Shown piece after piece: positions 8,169 through 17,044 of a stretch of DNA of 45,942 bases (positions are counted from its first letter, which is position 1; every line of letters starts with the position of its first letter). A model generated the notes under the pieces. That model made no database searches, had not been told where the DNA came from, and was given only the letters and a program-made list of their open reading frames with translations. The position numbers and the translations under genes are program-made. The stretch comes from JBGSOV01 sp964558715 (GTDB taxonomy: Bacteria > Patescibacteriota > Gracilibacteria > CAIRYL01 > GCA-016699755): the NCBI GenBank assembly GCA_964558715.1, contig CAZLFD010000005.1, forward strand, positions 1 through 45,942, given 5' to 3'.

Positions 8169-8531
8169 ATGACCGACCAAAATCCACAACAAATTCCTAC
8201 GCAGACTGCCAAACCTATCGGTATTGAAGCTGCACTTAGTGCCGCGCGCGAAGATGCGGCGACGCATAATGCAAAACTCTACGAAGCCGACCGCAATCAA
8301 AAGCAACAAGAGCTGATTGAAAAGCTGCGCATCGCTATTGCGAATTCATTGTTTTTAGACGAGAAGCGCAAAAGCATGTGGCTCAATGCATTGCATTTGC
8401 TCGACCTAAGGCAAGCAGAAGAACTACTCGGGGCGATTCTGCGCGAAAACCTGCGCTACAAAAAGAACATCCGCAAACTGAAGTTCAAAGAAATACCCGA
8501 ACGGGTCGCCGAAGAAGGCGGTGAGTTTTAA
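8169..8531 (+). CDS. Hypothetical protein, cytosolic, helical
   Basis: This 120-residue protein is not recognised. It has a Gln/Pro-rich N-terminal tail (about 1-17) followed by a charged, predicted all-helical region rich in Ala, Glu, Lys and Arg. The central stretch has a regular Leu pattern (LNALHLLDLRQAEELLGAIL) and a very basic segment follows (RYKKNIRKLKFKE). There is no signal peptide or membrane helix. It is the first gene of a three-gene plus-strand cluster that ends in the 1482-residue protein, and it is preceded by a clear extended -10 promoter. It could be an adaptor or chaperone-like partner of the large protein, but that rests only on position. Confidence 0.6.
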   Translation: MTDQNPQQIPTQTAKPIGIEAALSAAREDAATHNAKLYEADRNQKQQELIEKLRIAIANSLFLDEKRKSMWLNALHLLDLRQAEELLGAILRENLRYKKNIRKLKFKEIPERVAEEGGEF

Positions 8532-8544
8532 TCTTTCAAACATC

Positions 8545-8778
8545 ATGTCTAATCCCGAAATACAGCAACCAGATCATCTTAATCGGTTGGAGCCTGGAGA
8601 GGTTGTGCGGTTTCGTATCGAAGATTCAGAGGTTTTGGCTGCAGACGAAGATACGCTACTGAGTTTTGATAGAGTGGCCAAAAGTGTGCAAAGCGGGGAA
8701 GACACCAGTGGACATCTAAGGTCTCATGATGTTGAAACCGCGGAACAAGAAATAGCGAATGATTCTGCAAATGGATGA
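8545..8778 (+). CDS. Hypothetical small acidic protein
   Basis: This 77-residue protein is not recognised. It is strongly acidic (many Glu/Asp, few Lys), with one short possible beta segment (GEVVRFRIEDSEVL) and an unstructured C-terminal half. The ATG at 8545 gives a start just after the previous gene; a GTG at 8521 would overlap that gene by 11 bases and is less likely. Its TGA overlaps the ATG of the 1482-residue gene (ATGA), which supports it being translated and coupled to that gene. Confidence 0.5.
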   Translation: MSNPEIQQPDHLNRLEPGEVVRFRIEDSEVLAADEDTLLSFDRVAKSVQSGEDTSGHLRSHDVETAEQEIANDSANG

Positions 8779-11700
8779 TAGTCGATACAAACTCCGAACG
8801 GCCTAAAAATGTAGCCGACCCAGAGACTATGACCAGCTCACTCGATGAAGAGACCTTGTTTGGGATGGGTGACGCCGGGACTCTGGCGGAATACTGGAAG
8901 TTGGCAAGTTCCTGGGCTGAACGCCTCGATCTTACCGAAACTACGCTGCAGTTGCCGGCATTCGGTTCGGTTTTGGTAGCGCAACTACAAGAGCTAGGTA
9001 CGGCAAATGTAAGTCCCCAAGAATTCCTGCAGTCATTCGATCTCGACACGATACCCAGTATTTCCGTACGCGAAACGCTGCAGACTCTGCAAGAATCGTA
9101 CAATCAGGCAACTGACGACGCAACGGAAGCACTACAGAATAGTTTCGAGACGATGTTGGCAATGGCACAGACAACGCTCGAACAAGCATCTGCAATCACC
9201 GAAGCAGGATTTTTTGACAATCCGCTTGAGGGTTTTAAGGCTACTACCGCAAGCGTAGTGGATGGTTTGAGTGACGCTACGACATCGACGGTAGATTATG
9301 TTCGGCAGAACCCGAAGCAAGTCGCAACGGCAGTGCTCGCGGCCGGAGCCATGTATATCGCCTACCGAGTGTTTATCAAAGACGATTCCGAAGGTGAACA
9401 AAGGGGGTTCCTCAGCCGGATGTTCGGCACATTCAGCATGGGTGCGCTTGGCTCTACCATACTGGCAAAAGCTATGCCTGAGGGCGCCGGAAAATGGCTC
9501 GCCGAACTGCTGCAATTAGATGACCTGAAGGGATATCTCGAAAATGCCACCGGCGACGTGACTGAAAAAATACGCGAAGAAATCACCGATACTATCATCG
9601 AGCGGCTGCCAGAGCCGATCCGGTCTCTGGTGCGGGAACACATTCTTGAGCAGAGTGATGACGAAACCGACACAGAGACGGAAGATGGTGCCTCGGCACC
9701 CGATGAAAGCGAACCGTTACTAGGTGACCTTGGCGGCGATTTGGAATGGCTGCAAGAAGTCGTTGGTTTCGATGAAGGAAAGCAGCAGATCATCCGCCAG
9801 TTAGAAGACATGGGTTTTGGTGCACCGGAATGGCTGGAGGCGCTTTCTCCTTCTCAGCTCGCAGAGGCAATAAACATCCATGAGATTCGCAATTCGACCA
9901 TAGCAGGAAGGGCGGCACTCGGATTTATGCTGTATCACTACGCCTCATTACGCGGTGTCGCCATCAATGCGGGCTTATATCTCTTTTTTATCCGAGAGGG
10001 TGAAAACAGTTGGGGGGCAGAGATGATCAATGAACGACTAGAACAAATCGAGCACATTAAAGACGATTTCTTCGGGTCAGTAGATGCACGCTATCCTTGG
10101 GTGGGCCAGCTGTTGCGGACGGTGGATTTTGACTGGACCAACCTTTCGATACATATCGATGAGCTTGCCGAGTTTGCTCAAGAAAACCCAATCACGACGC
10201 TTGCTGCCGCCAATGGCGCCTGGCTTGTGCGCGGCTTGTTGTGGTCGCTGTTCAAAAAAAGCGGTCGAACCCTGCGCCAAAGCATGGTGATGGCGCTGCA
10301 AAATCCGATCACCACAGTAGCAGCTGGCACCACACTCTTTGCCTATCGCGAAGAAGTCGTTGATTTTTTGGTAGATGAAGCCGTGCCTTTTGAAGGTGCC
10401 GAAGATGCGCGTGAATGGATGCGCGAGCAGCTGCATCAGCTTACTGGTGAAGCGCAAGAATCGGCATCCGCCAACCATGTGCAGGAAGTCTGGCAATCGC
10501 TTACCCACGAAGTGGGCGAGGCGGCAATGGGCACGGCAGAGATTGCACAAGAGGTCTACAATGGCAACATCGCACTTACTCTCAGCAAGACTGGCAAAGT
10601 AGTCGGCTATGCAGTGCTTGCGGGAAGCCCGGTCATGCAGGTGCTAGGGTTGACCAAGGATGATTTTATGGATATCTGGGAGAACCTGACCGGAGCGGAA
10701 GGATCAGAGGAAAATATGAGCACACTCTGGCTGACCGGTGAGTCCTTTGTGCTCTCAGCATTTGCAATCAAGGGTGCCATAGCTTATCGGTCGATTTACG
10801 AAGCCAGTAAGAAGGCGACTAATATTACAGAAAGAATACCGTTGCGTGTACTGAAGTCGGCGGGCTTCCCTTTTACGGCAGAAGGGCGTTTTTTGGTTCG
10901 CTCGATGTTGGATATGCAGTGGTTCGCCAATCTTCGATTGAGCGGTCATGTCGGACTAGTGGAGGGGTTACTTGGCGATATCGAGCGCGTACTGCAAGAT
11001 ACTCGACTGACACCAGCGCAGAAAGTGGCTAAAATTACCGCATATGCGGGTGATATCGACAAGATAGTGCCGATCAAATATGCCGATCGTTTAAAAACCC
11101 TGCGTGGATTCGGAACAACACACCAATCACTCAAATTATACGGTCAATTGGGTGCTGTCTTTAATGACCTGAATAACCTGCGGGCAGATGTGACCCAGCC
11201 GACATTTGATAATGCCACAAGACTAAAAGCTGTTACCGGGCGCCTTGGCGATGCGCGCACCAAGATCGCTAGCTATCGCACCTTTGCTTCAGATCTCCTT
11301 GGGCGTTGGAACAAGATACTTACTGTAACGGTTGAGTCGATAAAGGATGCACCTGCTGCTCTGCGCGGGAGGCTAGGCCAAGTAATGAGTCAGAGGGGGC
11401 AGGGTGGAATTACCGGCGCTGGAACAGCCACAGCCACCTCCGGCAGTACAGAGTCTACTCCTCGGGCGAACACGCCACCCGCAGAGCATGGCGCTTCTGC
11501 CCGCGGAAACGGCGTTGTAGATCTTGCGGATGAACGAGCACGCCGCACCAGTAGAAGTGCCGAGCCCACTCCTTCTACAACGCCGCCACGACCCGGTGGT
11601 AGTGGGGCAACTCGGGCGCCTGCCGCCCCGGCAAACGATCCTGGATCACCCGCCCGACCACAAGCACGGCCTACCGCTGCTTCGGGCGGATCGGGAGGGA

Positions 11701-13223
11701 CTGTGGCTCGCATCAATCCTCATCCGGATGGCGTTCGGTCACCAACGACATCCACCCGAGTATTGGATACAGCTGATGTAGTGGTTAATGGAAACACGGT
11801 AAGAGCTGCATCACCCGAAGCTGCTCCGCAAGCGACACCTCGGAGCATATCCGCCGCTAGTGTGGATGACTGGAACCGGATGACTCCGGAACAGACGAGG
11901 CGATTACAAGCCGCCAATGTAAATGTCGCCCAGCGTGCTAGTGTGTCGTTAGAGCGCGTCAACCGCATCTCGCGCATTCTCACGCGGGCGATGGCACCGG
12001 CAATGGTGATCGATGTGCTCAACCGTATTGCAAGTGCAGAGGATGTCGACAAAGAAGTCATTCGACTGGTCACGGATTTTACCGTAATTGGTGTTGCTAT
12101 GGGCACTGGTACAGCCACCCTCGGACCACCCGGGGCTCTGCTGGGCTTGGTCGCCGGTGTCGGCGCTACCATTGTGGGTGCAGAACGCATCGATGCTTTT
12201 GTCGAATGGAGTGATGAGCAGCTGTTTACTTTTGCCAAAGAACACGGCGTCGATATCCGCACCTTGGGCACCCAGACCGGTACAGTGGCGCGCGAGGTGA
12301 TCGGCCAAAAGCTAGGGAATCTGAATGTGTTTAATAAAGTATTCGACCCGATCTTCGAAAGCATGGGCTTTCAGTTCGCCATGGGTACTACCGCGGCGGC
12401 ATTCTTCGCCGAGACCGAGACCGGCTACTCCTCACAAGGGGAATACCGCACCGCGCTTAATCCACTGACCAAAGCGGAGTTCTTTCAGCATGGCGCCGAA
12501 GATGTCGTGCGCTGGAACAAGTATGTACAGAGGCAGTTGGCGGATGTTAAAGCCAAGCTCGCCGAGCATCCTCAGACGATAGCACAGCTAGAGGATCAGA
12601 GTGAACGGGGAAACCCGCGATCGCGTCGGGCGAACAAGCAGCGTATCGAAGCGATGCAGGAAGAGCTGACTATATTGCCTAAACTGCGTGAACACTGGCT
12701 AGGCCAGCTAATCAATGATGCCCCACGGCAACTTGAAGGCATGAGCGAGGCGACAACCTGGTATCAGCGGAGCTACGAAACGCTTGCGCAGGATTGGCAG
12801 CGGCTGCAGCTGATGCGGGGGATGCTCTCTGAGAGCACAACACCCTTGGCCGAAGCGATGGATGTGACCGACGCTGTTTTGCTTGCGGGTCGCAACCCGC
12901 TTACCACCAATATCCGCACCGCCTACGAGGCGACGGCCGAAACCGAAACTACCGAAGAAGGTCTGCCTGAAACCGGTGCCGACACCTTGTGGGCCGAGCA
13001 TGTCTCACATGCCAATCTCTTTACCGCGTACGTCGCGCTCTTCGAAACGCTGCGTAATCAGGTACGCGGCTATCAGGCTGCCGACTTGCTAGACAAAATA
13101 CTAAAAACTGGTGACCAAAATATAGCTGAGCAATTGCGCCGATTAGCCGAGGCAAACTACGATTATGCGCCTGCCGCCCTCGATACCGCGCGTACCGACG
13201 AAGCTGAGGGAATGGCGCCGTAA
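8775..13223 (+). CDS. Giant orphan protein (1482 aa), membrane-associated
   Basis: No family is recognised. There is no N-terminal signal peptide. Three related segments each start with an NP dipeptide followed by a small-residue/hydrophobic stretch and an arginine or lysine: QNPKQVATAVLAAGAM (about 179-200), ENPITTLAAANGAWL (about 470-495) and QNPITTVAAGTTLFAYR (about 510-525). The pattern recalls the C-terminal membrane anchor of ElaB/DUF883 proteins. An acidic linker lies near 294-315. Residues about 875-1030 are a Pro/Ser/Thr/Ala/Gly-rich disordered region. Residues about 1102-1137 are a Gly/Ala-rich hydrophobic hairpin. The remainder is predicted helical, with coiled-coil-like stretches near 1210-1260. 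It is preceded by two small coupled genes and ends just before the aspS promoter. Size and layout fit CPR-type giant envelope proteins. Confidence 0.75.
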   Translation: MIVDTNSERPKNVADPETMTSSLDEETLFGMGDAGTLAEYWKLASSWAERLDLTETTLQLPAFGSVLVAQLQELGTANVSPQEFLQSFDLDTIPSISVRETLQTLQESYNQATDDATEALQNSFETMLAMAQTTLEQASAITEAGFFDNPLEGFKATTASVVDGLSDATTSTVDYVRQNPKQVATAVLAAGAMYIAYRVFIKDDSEGEQRGFLSRMFGTFSMGALGSTILAKAMPEGAGKWLAELLQLDDLKGYLENATGDVTEKIREEITDTIIERLPEPIRSLVREHILEQSDDETDTETEDGASAPDESEPLLGDLGGDLEWLQEVVGFDEGKQQIIRQLEDMGFGAPEWLEALSPSQLAEAINIHEIRNSTIAGRAALGFMLYHYASLRGVAINAGLYLFFIREGENSWGAEMINERLEQIEHIKDDFFGSVDARYPWVGQLLRTVDFDWTNLSIHIDELAEFAQENPITTLAAANGAWLVRGLLWSLFKKSGRTLRQSMVMALQNPITTVAAGTTLFAYREEVVDFLVDEAVPFEGAEDAREWMREQLHQLTGEAQESASANHVQEVWQSLTHEVGEAAMGTAEIAQEVYNGNIALTLSKTGKVVGYAVLAGSPVMQVLGLTKDDFMDIWENLTGAEGSEENMSTLWLTGESFVLSAFAIKGAIAYRSIYEASKKATNITERIPLRVLKSAGFPFTAEGRFLVRSMLDMQWFANLRLSGHVGLVEGLLGDIERVLQDTRLTPAQKVAKITAYAGDIDKIVPIKYADRLKTLRGFGTTHQSLKLYGQLGAVFNDLNNLRADVTQPTFDNATRLKAVTGRLGDARTKIASYRTFASDLLGRWNKILTVTVESIKDAPAALRGRLGQVMSQRGQGGITGAGTATATSGSTESTPRANTPPAEHGASARGNGVVDLADERARRTSRSAEPTPSTTPPRPGGSGATRAPAAPANDPGSPARPQARPTAASGGSGGTVARINPHPDGVRSPTTSTRVLDTADVVVNGNTVRAASPEAAPQATPRSISAASVDDWNRMTPEQTRRLQAANVNVAQRASVSLERVNRISRILTRAMAPAMVIDVLNRIASAEDVDKEVIRLVTDFTVIGVAMGTGTATLGPPGALLGLVAGVGATIVGAERIDAFVEWSDEQLFTFAKEHGVDIRTLGTQTGTVAREVIGQKLGNLNVFNKVFDPIFESMGFQFAMGTTAAAFFAETETGYSSQGEYRTALNPLTKAEFFQHGAEDVVRWNKYVQRQLADVKAKLAEHPQTIAQLEDQSERGNPRSRRANKQRIEAMQEELTILPKLREHWLGQLINDAPRQLEGMSEATTWYQRSYETLAQDWQRLQLMRGMLSESTTPLAEAMDVTDAVLLAGRNPLTTNIRTAYEATAETETTEEGLPETGADTLWAEHVSHANLFTAYVALFETLRNQVRGYQAADLLDKILKTGDQNIAEQLRRLAEANYDYAPAALDTARTDEAEGMAP

Positions 13224-13244
13224 ACATTCACTTGTGCTCTGCGG

Positions 13245-13273
13245 TTGGCAATGGCTAAAGTTCCTGCCATAAT
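13245..13273 (+). promoter_or_regulatory. Promoter of aspS
   Basis: A -35 TTGGCA (13245-13250) and a -10 CATAAT (13268-13273) are separated by exactly 17 bp. The -10 lies inside a short inverted repeat (TTCCTGCC / GGCAGGAA, 13261-13282) followed by GATTTTTT. On transcripts coming from the 1482-residue gene, that repeat would form an intrinsic terminator 13 bases before the aspS ATG. The site can therefore both end the upstream operon and start the next one. Confidence 0.55.
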
Positions 13274-13290
13274 GGGCAGGAAGATTTTTT
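13261..13290 (+). terminator. Small hairpin plus T-run before aspS
   Basis: An 8-bp perfect stem with a short loop is followed by a T6 run, located 38 bp after the stop of the 1482-residue gene. It is a likely terminator or attenuator for that operon and overlaps the aspS promoter. Confidence 0.5.
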
Positions 13291-13295
13291 GGGAT

Positions 13296-15053
13296 ATGCT
13301 ACGAACAAATACCTGTGGTGAACTCCGCAAAGGCGACATCGGCAACGACGTCACACTCTGCGGCTGGGTGCATCGACGCCGCGACCATGGCGGCGTGATT
13401 TTTATCGATCTGCGCGACCGCTACGGGCTTACGCAAATTGTCTTTGATCCGGAAGCCAATAGCGCAGCGCACAACCTCGGCGAGACCGTGCGTTCAGAAT
13501 ATGTGCTAAAAGTGACCGGCAAAGTGCGTAATCGGCTAGAGGGTATGGAAAATGCCAATATGGATACTGGCGAGATCGAAGTGCTTATTGCAGAGGTGGA
13601 GATTCTGAACACGTCAGAAACGCCGCCGTTTGAAATCGATCAAGACAAAGACGTACGCGAAGACCTGCGTTTGGAGTATCGCTATCTAGACTTACGCAAA
13701 GAACGGATGACGAAAAACCTTATTCTGCGCGCACAGATGACGCACACCCTGCGCGAATTCTTTAATAAGAATGATTTTCTTGATATTGAAACGCCGATCA
13801 TGGTGAAGGGCACGCCAGAGGGCAGCCGGGAATATTTGGTGCCCTCGCGCTTGCACCATGGTGATTTTTATGTTCTTCCACAATCACCACAGCAGCTAAA
13901 GCAATTGTTAATGATCAGTGGCGTGGATAAATATTTTCAAGTGCCTCGCTGTTTTCGCGATGAAGACCAACGCGGCGACCGCCAGCCAGAATTCACACAG
14001 GCCGAGATCGAGATGAGTTTTGTCGAGCAAGAGGATATTTTGAATATCATCGAAGCGGCGATGATCGAACTCACCAAAAAACACGCGCCCACCAAGAAGT
14101 TCCCGGAAACATTCCCACGCCTCACTTGGCGTGAAGCAATGAAACAGTACGGTAGCGACAAGCCAGACATCCGTTTTGACTTAAAATTTGCGGATGTAAG
14201 TGATGCGGCGAAAACGAGTGACTTCGGCATTTTTGAAAAAATGGACTGCGTCTACGCCTTGCCGGCACCAAAGCAGCACGGCGAATTGACACGAAAAGAT
14301 ATTGATGATCTTACTGATCTGGCTCGCAGACACGGTGCTGGTGGATTAGCCTGGTTGCGGATTGGAGAAGAGAGCGGGCCGGTGGCGAAAAATTCCAAGC
14401 CAGAATTTTTGCAACACGTGGCGGACGTAATGGAATCAAAACCTGGCGACTTGATTTTTTTTGGCGCCGGCGATTTTGTGCAAGCGACCGAACCCCTTGG
14501 CCAGGTGCGCCTAGCGCTAGGCGAAAAATTTGGCCTGCGCAACCCGGAAGAATTTGCCTACCTGTGGGTGACAGATTTTCCGATGTTCGAAAAAGGTGAT
14601 GATGGTTCGATAGGTGCCGTACATCATCCGTTCACACGGCCACACCCTGAGGATGAAGAAAAGCTGGCGACCGATCCACTCGATTGCCGTTCGGTAGCCT
14701 ACGATGTGGTCTTGAATGGAGTAGAGCTGGGTGGTGGTTCGATGCGAATCCACGAGCGCGACCTGCAAGCCAGGATTTTTGAGATCCTCAAGATTTCGAA
14801 AGAAGATGCCGAGCGCCGCTTTGGGCATATGCTCAAAGCCTTTACCTACGGTGCACCGCCACATGGCGGCCTCGCCCTTGGGCTCGACCGCTTGGTGATG
14901 CTGTTTGCCGAAGAGCCGAACATCCGCGAGGTGATCGCCTTTCCTAAAAACCAGTCCGCGCAAGACCTGATGCTTGGCGCACCCAGCCCCATGCCAGAGG
15001 AGCAACTCTCGGAACTGAATATCAGCATTATCGAAAAACTGGAGCACGAATGA
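13296..15053 (+). CDS. aspS: Aspartyl-tRNA synthetase (bacterial type)
   Basis: This class II synthetase charges tRNA-Asp, and possibly tRNA-Asn if the enzyme is non-discriminating. The ATG at 13296 gives the standard beginning (MLRTNTCGELRKGD) and lies downstream of the promoter, so the upstream in-frame codons are not used. An OB-fold anticodon domain comes first (GWVHRRRDHGGVIFIDLRD), then the catalytic core with QSPQQLKQLLM, motif 2 (RCFRDEDQRGDRQPEFTQ) and motif 3 (GLALGLDRLVML, about 526-537). The GAD insertion domain lies between, so this is the long bacterial form. At 585 residues the length is normal. Discrimination between Asp and Asn tRNAs cannot be judged by eye. Confidence 0.96.
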   Translation: MLRTNTCGELRKGDIGNDVTLCGWVHRRRDHGGVIFIDLRDRYGLTQIVFDPEANSAAHNLGETVRSEYVLKVTGKVRNRLEGMENANMDTGEIEVLIAEVEILNTSETPPFEIDQDKDVREDLRLEYRYLDLRKERMTKNLILRAQMTHTLREFFNKNDFLDIETPIMVKGTPEGSREYLVPSRLHHGDFYVLPQSPQQLKQLLMISGVDKYFQVPRCFRDEDQRGDRQPEFTQAEIEMSFVEQEDILNIIEAAMIELTKKHAPTKKFPETFPRLTWREAMKQYGSDKPDIRFDLKFADVSDAAKTSDFGIFEKMDCVYALPAPKQHGELTRKDIDDLTDLARRHGAGGLAWLRIGEESGPVAKNSKPEFLQHVADVMESKPGDLIFFGAGDFVQATEPLGQVRLALGEKFGLRNPEEFAYLWVTDFPMFEKGDDGSIGAVHHPFTRPHPEDEEKLATDPLDCRSVAYDVVLNGVELGGGSMRIHERDLQARIFEILKISKEDAERRFGHMLKAFTYGAPPHGGLALGLDRLVMLFAEEPNIREVIAFPKNQSAQDLMLGAPSPMPEEQLSELNISIIEKLEHE

Positions 15054-15294
15054 AAAAGTATTTGCTACCATCCCTGCCTATAAATACTGGAGGGGGGCAC
15101 TGTGGAGCAATCCGACTTATGTGGCTTCCCTCAATCTTCCTACCAATGCAGATTCATTGGCATTGCCCTATGGCGCCTTTTATGCAGGAAGGATAATGTT
15201 CTTCGTGAATTTCATGATTCATGTTTGTATTCTGGTCTATTTCCTTACCACTCAAAATCATGGAAAATTTGACTACAGAGAGCCCGTTTATTGA
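15052..15294 (+). pseudogene. Orphan membrane-protein frame without start (possible gene remnant)
   Basis: A stop-free stretch in frame 1 covers nearly the whole aspS-coaBC gap and encodes protein-like sequence (FATIPAYKYWRGALWSNPTY, then LPYGAFYAGRIMFF, a hydrophobic helix, and a polar tail KFDYREPVY). No ATG, GTG or TTG precedes the first third. The only well-placed ATG (15196, with AGGAAGG just upstream) would give a 32-residue single-helix protein. The YGAF-x4-I-x-F spacing faintly recalls the second helix of MscL channels, but this is weak. It may be the 3' part of a truncated gene or a small membrane protein. No function is assigned. Confidence 0.35.
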
Positions 15295-15297
15295 TTA

Positions 15298-16497
15298 ATG
15301 AAAACCTGCCTGCTCGCTATTACCGGCTCGGTCGCGGCAATGAAAACACCAGAGCTTGTGCGGGCGTTGCAAGCACAAGAGTTTGATGTGCATTGCGTAC
15401 TGACAGATTCCGGTGCGCATTTTGTGGCACCTGATGCGCTCGCAGCAGTAACAGGGAATGCGGTATTATCGAATCAATTTTTTCAAAATATACCCCCTGG
15501 GGGGATATTGGCAGAGGCGGACTACTCACATTTGGAATGGGCAAAAAAAGCGGATGTGATCGTACTTGCTCCAACCAGCGCCGATGCCATTGCGCGCATC
15601 GCCAGCGGCCGTGCAGACGGCGTGTTTGAGGCGGCGATTCTCGCCGCCAAATGCCCGGTGCTTGTCGCTCCGGCAATGAACACCGCTATGCTCGAAGCTG
15701 CTGCTACGCAAGAAAATATCCAAACCTTGAACAAGCGTAGCATCGAAGTGCTCCCGACCGAGAGCGGGGATCTCGCCTGCGGCGATGTGGGAGCAGGCAG
15801 ATTACTCCCCGCCAACGAGATTGCCCTTTTCGCCAAACGAGCTGTTACGGAGCAAACACTCCGTGGAAAAAAGGTACTCATCACTCTGGGCGGTACCCGA
15901 GAGTATCTAGACCCAGTACGCTACATCAGCAATGCCAGTTCGGGCAAAATGGGGCTGGCCTTAGCAATCGAAGCTTTTTTACGAGGCGCAGGGGTGTCGC
16001 TTCTTGTCGGTGCGGTGGATATTGTGCTTCCGAATATCTTTACAAATATCGTACATGTCGCTTCTGCAAAGGCGATGCTTGGTGCTTCCAAAAAATATTT
16101 TGTCAAATCCGATATTGCCATCTTCACGGCCGCTGTGGCAGATTTTACGCCACACTCCTCAGCATCGGAAAAGCTCAAGTCCGATAAAGCCATGAATCTA
16201 AAGCTCGTGAAGGTTCCAGATATTGCAGCTGAACTGGGCAAGCTAAAGAAAAAACGTCAATTCACCCTGGGCTTCGCTTTAGAAACAACGAATAATAAAA
16301 CGGCAAAAAAATCCGCACAAGAAAAGTTGCGCAAAAAAAATTTAAATGCCGTCTTCCTCAATTCTGCCGCCACCCTTGGCTCAGATACAAATGACGGCAT
16401 TCTGATCTCCAAAACCGCTACGACCAAAATCAGTGGTTCAAAAGCAGAAGTTGCTCGGCAGATTCTCTCCTTGCCGATTCCGGTCAAACCGGAATGA
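15298..16497 (+). CDS. coaBC: Bifunctional phosphopantothenoylcysteine decarboxylase/synthetase
   Basis: It performs two steps of coenzyme A synthesis: CoaB joins 4'-phosphopantothenate to cysteine, and CoaC decarboxylates the product using FMN. The N-terminal CoaC domain (about 1-185) has GSVAA for flavin binding, the catalytic His at about 78 (YSHLEWAKKAD), PAMN (125-128) and the substrate-clamp Cys161 in ACGDVGAGRL. The CoaB domain (about 190-399) starts at KKVLITLGGTREYLDPVRYI, followed by SNASSGKMG, AAVADF and KLKSDK. At 399 residues it is full length. The last codons (PIPVKPE) lie within a dispersed palindrome whose second copy is at 19273. It is convergent with grpE. Confidence 0.95.
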   Translation: MKTCLLAITGSVAAMKTPELVRALQAQEFDVHCVLTDSGAHFVAPDALAAVTGNAVLSNQFFQNIPPGGILAEADYSHLEWAKKADVIVLAPTSADAIARIASGRADGVFEAAILAAKCPVLVAPAMNTAMLEAAATQENIQTLNKRSIEVLPTESGDLACGDVGAGRLLPANEIALFAKRAVTEQTLRGKKVLITLGGTREYLDPVRYISNASSGKMGLALAIEAFLRGAGVSLLVGAVDIVLPNIFTNIVHVASAKAMLGASKKYFVKSDIAIFTAAVADFTPHSSASEKLKSDKAMNLKLVKVPDIAAELGKLKKKRQFTLGFALETTNNKTAKKSAQEKLRKKNLNAVFLNSAATLGSDTNDGILISKTATTKISGSKAEVARQILSLPIPVKPE

Positions 16498-16502
16498 CGC
16501 CC
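16476..16502. repeat. REP-like palindrome, copy A
   Basis: This 27-bp element starts GATTCCGGTCAAACCGGAAT and continues TGACGCCC. It has perfect 8-bp arms (ATTCCGGT / ACCGGAAT) around CAA. It overlaps the last codons and stop of coaBC and sits in the convergent gap with grpE. Copy B at 19273-19299 matches at 25 of 27 positions. Confidence 0.75.
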
Positions 16503-16519
16503 TCCAAATTACTGCTTGC

Positions 16520-17044
16520 TTACTTGTTCCCCACTTTCACCTTCGCCGGACGGATGACTTTGTCATTCAACCTGTAACCGGTCTGCAAAATCTCGACCAC
16601 GGTTTCGCCGCCGCCATCACTGGTGAGCACTTCGTGCACTTCTGGGTCTGCCGGTACGCCCGTCTGCTCGATGCGCTCTACACCTTGCGACTGCAGTGAT
16701 GTGAGTAATGAAGTAAAGATCGTCTCTACGCCGCGGGTCCAATCAGTCGCTTCGGCGGGTTTGTTTTTAAGCGCGAGCTCAAGAGTGTCGAGTGCGGGCA
16801 AAAGTGCCTGCAGCACATTTTCTGCGCCCAACTGTGGCAAGCGGATGCGCTCTTCTGTGGCGCGGCGGCGCACATTTTGTAAATCGGCGACAGAGCGAAT
16901 CAGTTGCTCTTCCTTGTCCTCCAGCTGCGAACGGAGTGAGCCGATTTCGGCTTCGAGTTGTTGCAACTGCTCAAGCAAGGCATTATCGAGTTTGTCGTCT
17001 TGTGGATTATTACCTGGTTCAGTTTTGGGCGTTTTGGGCTTCAT
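16520..17044 (-). CDS. grpE: GrpE, nucleotide exchange factor for DnaK
   Basis: GrpE releases ADP from DnaK and so sets the pace of the Hsp70 folding cycle in the cytosol. A disordered polar N-terminus is followed by a long coiled coil (about 20-75: LLEQLQQLEAEIGSLRSQL, then DLQNVRRRA), a helical bundle (ALLPALDTLELAL) and the C-terminal beta-wing domain (GVERIEQTGV, DPEVHEVL, TVVEILQTGYRLNDKVIRPAKVKV). The ATG at 17044 was preferred over a TTG at 17065. The gene overlaps the solute-binding-type gene by 26 bases and is the last of the hrcA operon. No dnaK or dnaJ follows; the next gene is convergent. Confidence 0.93.
   Translation of the reverse strand: MKPKTPKTEPGNNPQDDKLDNALLEQLQQLEAEIGSLRSQLEDKEEQLIRSVADLQNVRRRATEERIRLPQLGAENVLQALLPALDTLELALKNKPAEATDWTRGVETIFTSLLTSLQSQGVERIEQTGVPADPEVHEVLTSDGGGETVVEILQTGYRLNDKVIRPAKVKVGNK

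Noticed and set aside
11720..12364. 214-codon minus-strand frame in the giant-protein gene
   Set aside because: Antisense shadow with Thr/Ser/Val bias; no start signal.
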